Below are positions 5,645 through 8,533 of a stretch of DNA of 8,533 nt, one piece after another (within the stretch, counting starts at the first letter, position 1; every line of letters starts with the position of its first letter). The notes below the pieces were generated by a model that saw nothing but the letters and a program-made list of their open reading frames with translations, searched no databases and had not been told where the DNA came from. Both the position numbers and the translations under genes were made by a program. This stretch comes from Saprospiraceae bacterium (GTDB lineage: Bacteria; Bacteroidota; Bacteroidia; Chitinophagales; Saprospiraceae): positions 1-8,533 of the forward strand of contig JABDLW010000419.1 of assembly GCA_013001805.1 (NCBI GenBank). The letters run 5' to 3'.

Positions 5645-7114
5645 TTAGGCATCAAATGCGAGATGCGACACTTCCTTTCCTTCCAGAGATGTCTCTCCCA
5701 TCAAATAACTGTCAATTGCACGGGCAGCTTCACGGCCTTCAGAAATCGCCCAAACCACTAAGCTCTGTCCGCGACGCATATCTCCGGCAGAAAAAATGTG
5801 TTCGATACTGGTTTGATAGTCATTAGCTTTTACATTTCCACGCTCATCATACGCTACTCCTAACTTATCCAGCAGACCGGTATGCTGAGGGTGTAGGTAA
5901 CCAATTGCGAGTAATGCCAGGTCACATGGGATTTCGCGCTCCGTACCAGGTACTTCTTCGAAACCAAACCGGCCAGTTTCCGTATTTTTCTGCCAATTGA
6001 TCTCACAGATCTTAAGTGATTGCACTTGTCCTGTTTCATTCCCGTGAAACGATTTAGTCAGCAGGGCCCAATGCCGATCTGCTCCTTCTTCGTGTGAAGA
6101 CGACGTTCTAATCATCATTGGCCACAGAGGCCAGGGAGTTTCCTCGGATCTTGTCTCTGGTGGTTTTGCCAGCAGCTCTATTTGGGTGACCGACTTAGCT
6201 CTATGTCGATTGGATGTACCTACACAGTCAGAACCCGTATCACCACCGCCGATTACAACTACATGCTTGTCAGTAGCCATCAATACTTCATCCTGGGAGA
6301 TCTTGTCGCCAGCCACACGCCGATTATTTTGTTCTAAGAATTCCATTGCAAAATGGATTCCATCAAGTTCTCGGCCCGGAATATTTAGGTCGCGAGGCAC
6401 GGTTGATCCTCCACATAAGCAAATTGCATGAAATTCATTCAGACTGTCGACGGAAACGTTATTCCCGATATCGGCATTGGGGGCAAAGCGGATTCCTTCA
6501 GCTTCCATTATGGCAAGCCGGCGATCAATGACATTTTTCTCCAATTTGAAATCCGGAATTCCATAGCGTAACAACCCGCCAATGCGATCTTTCCTTTCAA
6601 AGACTGTCACTTGGTGGCCGGCTTTATTGAGCTGACTGGCAGCCGCCAGTCCCGCAGGGCCTGATCCGATTACCGCTACTTTTTTACCCGTGCGAACAGA
6701 AGGAGGTGCTGGTTTAACCAGACCCCGTTCATAAGCCATTTCTATGATGCTCTTTTCGATGTGTTCGATGGCGATTGCTGGTTGGTTTATCCCCAGGACA
6801 CATGCTGTTTCACATGGCGCTGGACAAATTCTGCCGGTGAATTCAGGAAAGTTATTTGTCGATTTTAAAATTTCGTACGCCAAAGACCAATCTTCGCGGT
6901 ATACAGCATCATTAAAATCTGGTATAATGTTACCAAGTGGGCAGCCATTGTGACAAAAAGGTATGCCGCAATCCATGCACCTTGCCGCCTGGTCCACTGT
7001 TTTTTCAACCGGAAAAGGCAGGTAAATCTCCTTGTAGTCGTTGATTCGCTCTTCCGGAGGTCTTGCCTGTGGCAATTCTCTGGTTAATTTTAGAAACCCT
7101 TTGGGATCACCCAT
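5645..7114 (-). CDS. gltD: glutamate synthase (NADPH) small subunit
   Basis: GltD takes electrons from NADPH through FAD and iron-sulfur clusters to the large subunit, which makes two glutamates from glutamine and 2-oxoglutarate. The 489 residues match the usual length. The N-terminal cluster domain has CMDCGIPFCHNGC (Cys46, 49, 54, 58) and ICPAPCETAC (Cys97, 101, 105). Next come the FAD-binding loop VIGSGPAGLAAA (148-159), the GGLLRYGIPDFKL segment (179-191), the NADPH-binding loop VVVIGGGDTGSDC (285-297) and the C-terminal FAD motif FSAGDMRRGQSLVVWAI (441-457). All key residues are present and the gene looks intact. It follows gltB on the same strand, as expected for the heterodimer, but across a 226-base gap. 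The ATG at 7114 gives the conserved start MGDPKGF. Confidence 0.97.
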   Translation of the reverse strand: MGDPKGFLKLTRELPQARPPEERINDYKEIYLPFPVEKTVDQAARCMDCGIPFCHNGCPLGNIIPDFNDAVYREDWSLAYEILKSTNNFPEFTGRICPAPCETACVLGINQPAIAIEHIEKSIIEMAYERGLVKPAPPSVRTGKKVAVIGSGPAGLAAASQLNKAGHQVTVFERKDRIGGLLRYGIPDFKLEKNVIDRRLAIMEAEGIRFAPNADIGNNVSVDSLNEFHAICLCGGSTVPRDLNIPGRELDGIHFAMEFLEQNNRRVAGDKISQDEVLMATDKHVVVIGGGDTGSDCVGTSNRHRAKSVTQIELLAKPPETRSEETPWPLWPMMIRTSSSHEEGADRHWALLTKSFHGNETGQVQSLKICEINWQKNTETGRFGFEEVPGTEREIPCDLALLAIGYLHPQHTGLLDKLGVAYDERGNVKANDYQTSIEHIFSAGDMRRGQSLVVWAISEGREAARAIDSYLMGETSLEGKEVSHLAFDA

Positions 7115-7340
7115 TTGATAAAGTTTAATTCAATTTTTAATTACTCGTCTCATCTCCACATTGAAATTCTTATTGATAATTTCTGGTCCTTTTTATCATC
7201 CTCTGATATTCACCGGTTGCCTCATGGTCGACGAGTCACATGAAAAATTCCGGTTAGGTATCATATCTTCTGCCACAAATTGGCTAAACACCTTGAAATC
7301 CTTAATAAAAAAAACCAATGCAAAAATCTAAGGCTACTTT
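7115..7340 (-). other. unusually long gltB-gltD spacer with an inverted repeat
   Basis: This 226-base gap holds no recognised gene; the longest ATG ORF seen is about 22 codons and looks random. A run of eight T follows gltB at 7314-7307 but has no clear stem before it. A nested dyad lies at 7212-7254: ACCGG/CCGGT outside, TCATG/CATGA inside, with unpaired bases between the two and a 12-base loop. It could be an RNA structure affecting stability or relative expression of the two subunits. I found no exact TAnnTTTG promoter element, so co-transcription with gltB remains the default. Confidence 0.4.
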
Positions 7341-8533
7341 CTATACCACTTTAACTTTCTCATTAGCTCTCTTCCAAGCCAATCGTTCCAATACCGCCTT
7401 ATAATCTTTGGGCATGACCTTGACGAATTGCTTAGCCATAGTTTCCCATTCAGTCAGGATATTCAAGGCAATTTCACTACTGGTGTACCGGAAATGATTA
7501 CGGATGAGTCTCCTTGTCTCTTCCAGATCGTCGGAAGATGGTTCCTCCACTTCTACCATTTCCACATTGCAAGACTCATGGAAATTCTGTTGAGGATCAA
7601 AAATGTATGCAACGCCTCCACTCATGCCTGCAGCAAAATTTCGTCCCCAGGACCCCAGATTGACAACGATGCCACCCGTCATGTACTCACAACCATGATC
7701 ACCCACACCCTCTACAACTGCTTTGACCCCAGAGTTTCTTACCGCAAATCGCTCACCTGCCATACCATGAATATAGGCCTCACCTCCTGTTGCACCATAG
7801 AGAGCGACATTGCCAATGATGATATTTTTCTCTGGTTCAAACTTAGCTTCTCTATCTGGTGTTACGATTAGGCACCCTCCGGACAATCCTTTTCCGAAAT
7901 AATCATTTGATTCGCCTTCCAACGTAAATTTTACACCAGGCGCAACAAAAGCGCCAAAACTTTGTCCAGCTGATCCCCTAAAACGGTAATCAATAGTGCC
8001 CTCAGGCAGTCCCTCACCTTTATATCTCTTAGAAATTTCGTAAGACAACATGGCCCCAACTGCACGGTCGGTATTATTTATGGGAAACACACCTGAAATG
8101 GGATTACTGGTCTCCAGAGTTAATTTCGCATGCTCAATTAATTTTCTGTCCAAAATGGTTTCAATTCCATGATCCTGGGGTACATTTTTAAACTGGCCTA
8201 CTTCTTCACCTGCTGGTTCTTTATACAGCACCGGACTCAAATCAAGATTCTTGTACTTCCAATGGTCTATTCCTTTCTTCATCTTTAGCATTTCCACCTT
8301 CCCGACCATTTCATTTACTTTGCGGAAGCCCAAGTCAGCCATTATTTCCCGCAACTCTTCAGCGAGGAAAGTGAAAAAATTAATAACATGTTGAGGATCA
8401 CCGGCAAAACGCTTTCTTAATTCAGGATCCTGGGTCGCTATACCCACAGGGCAGGTATTGAGGTGGCATTTGCGCATCATAATACATCCTTCAACCACCA
8501 GTGATGCTGTGGCAACACCCCATTCCTCGGCAC
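7341..8533 (-). CDS. gltB: glutamate synthase (NADPH) large subunit, C-terminal part (5' end outside window)
   Basis: GltB carries the glutamine amidotransferase and synthase sites of glutamate synthase and partners GltD, encoded just downstream. The frame is open to the right edge; 396 residues are visible out of roughly 1,500. They begin at the end of the FMN-barrel synthase domain, with the 3Fe-4S cluster cysteines in GCIMMRKCHLNTC (visible residues 15-27; Cys16, 22, 27) followed by PVGIATQDPELR. The rest is the C-terminal beta-helix with repeated glycine motifs such as GSAGQSFGAF, GKGLSGGC, GATGGEAYIHG and AAGMSGG. The reading frame continues upstream of an apparent GTG start at 8498, which is only an internal valine codon. 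No disruption is seen, and the C terminus ends in a lysine-rich tail. Confidence 0.97.
   Translation of the reverse strand, partial: AEEWGVATASLVVEGCIMMRKCHLNTCPVGIATQDPELRKRFAGDPQHVINFFTFLAEELREIMADLGFRKVNEMVGKVEMLKMKKGIDHWKYKNLDLSPVLYKEPAGEEVGQFKNVPQDHGIETILDRKLIEHAKLTLETSNPISGVFPINNTDRAVGAMLSYEISKRYKGEGLPEGTIDYRFRGSAGQSFGAFVAPGVKFTLEGESNDYFGKGLSGGCLIVTPDREAKFEPEKNIIIGNVALYGATGGEAYIHGMAGERFAVRNSGVKAVVEGVGDHGCEYMTGGIVVNLGSWGRNFAAGMSGGVAYIFDPQQNFHESCNVEMVEVEEPSSDDLEETRRLIRNHFRYTSSEIALNILTEWETMAKQFVKVMPKDYKAVLERLAWKRANEKVKVV

Noticed and set aside
7428..7871. Plus-strand ORF of 147 codons
   Set aside because: It is antisense to the conserved C-terminal domain of gltB and its translation (rich in Cys, His and Ser) resembles no family I know.
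1..8533. CRISPR array, tRNA, rRNA, insertion sequence, prophage or defence genes
   Set aside because: I looked for direct repeats, cloverleaf-like segments, transposase motifs and terminal inverted repeats and recognised none; the recognised genes are metabolic.

Overview
The window looks like the chromosome of a Bacteroidota member, probably near the Cytophagales. Three things point there: the gene order prephenate dehydratase, aminotransferase, prephenate dehydrogenase, beta-type DAHP synthase; start codons with A-rich upstream sequence and mostly no Shine-Dalgarno motif; and promoter elements of the Bacteroidota form (TTTG, about 20 bases, TAnnTTTG). This rests on motif recognition only. 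All recognised genes lie on the minus strand, so transcription runs from high to low coordinates.

Layout in the direction of transcription. (1) 8533-7341 is the C-terminal part of the glutamate synthase large subunit (gltB), cut by the window edge. A 226-base spacer separates it from (2) gltD, the small subunit (7114-5645). (3) A spacer of about 560 bases (5644-5082) holds no convincing gene. (4) 5081-3705 encodes a Tat-exported enolase-superfamily sugar-acid dehydratase of the mannonate/gluconate dehydratase type, followed by an intrinsic terminator (3635-3600). (5) 3602 to the left edge is an aromatic amino acid operon: promoter, short leader peptide, attenuator, pheA, class I/II aminotransferase, tyrA, then DAHP synthase (N-terminal half only; probably fused to chorismate mutase beyond the edge).

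The most interesting element is the leader of the aromatic operon. Just downstream of a good Bacteroidota-type promoter lies a 17-codon ORF encoding MTLFNSRFYFYFFYGRP, with seven consecutive Phe/Tyr codons, followed by tandem stops. Three mutually exclusive RNA pairings can be drawn: a segment inside the leader ORF with the segment after its stop, that segment with the left arm of the terminator, and the terminator itself, which is a perfect 6-bp stem, a 5-nt loop and nine U. The U-tract ends directly at the pheA start codon. This is the architecture of ribosome-mediated attenuation, as in enterobacterial pheA, but with mixed Phe and Tyr codons, which suits an operon making both amino acids.

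In the pathway, DAHP synthase (with its presumed chorismate mutase) feeds the shikimate pathway and prephenate formation. PheA and TyrA then make phenylpyruvate and 4-hydroxyphenylpyruvate, and the aminotransferase can convert these to Phe and Tyr with glutamate, which GltBD regenerates. The GltBD link is metabolic; no shared regulation is visible.
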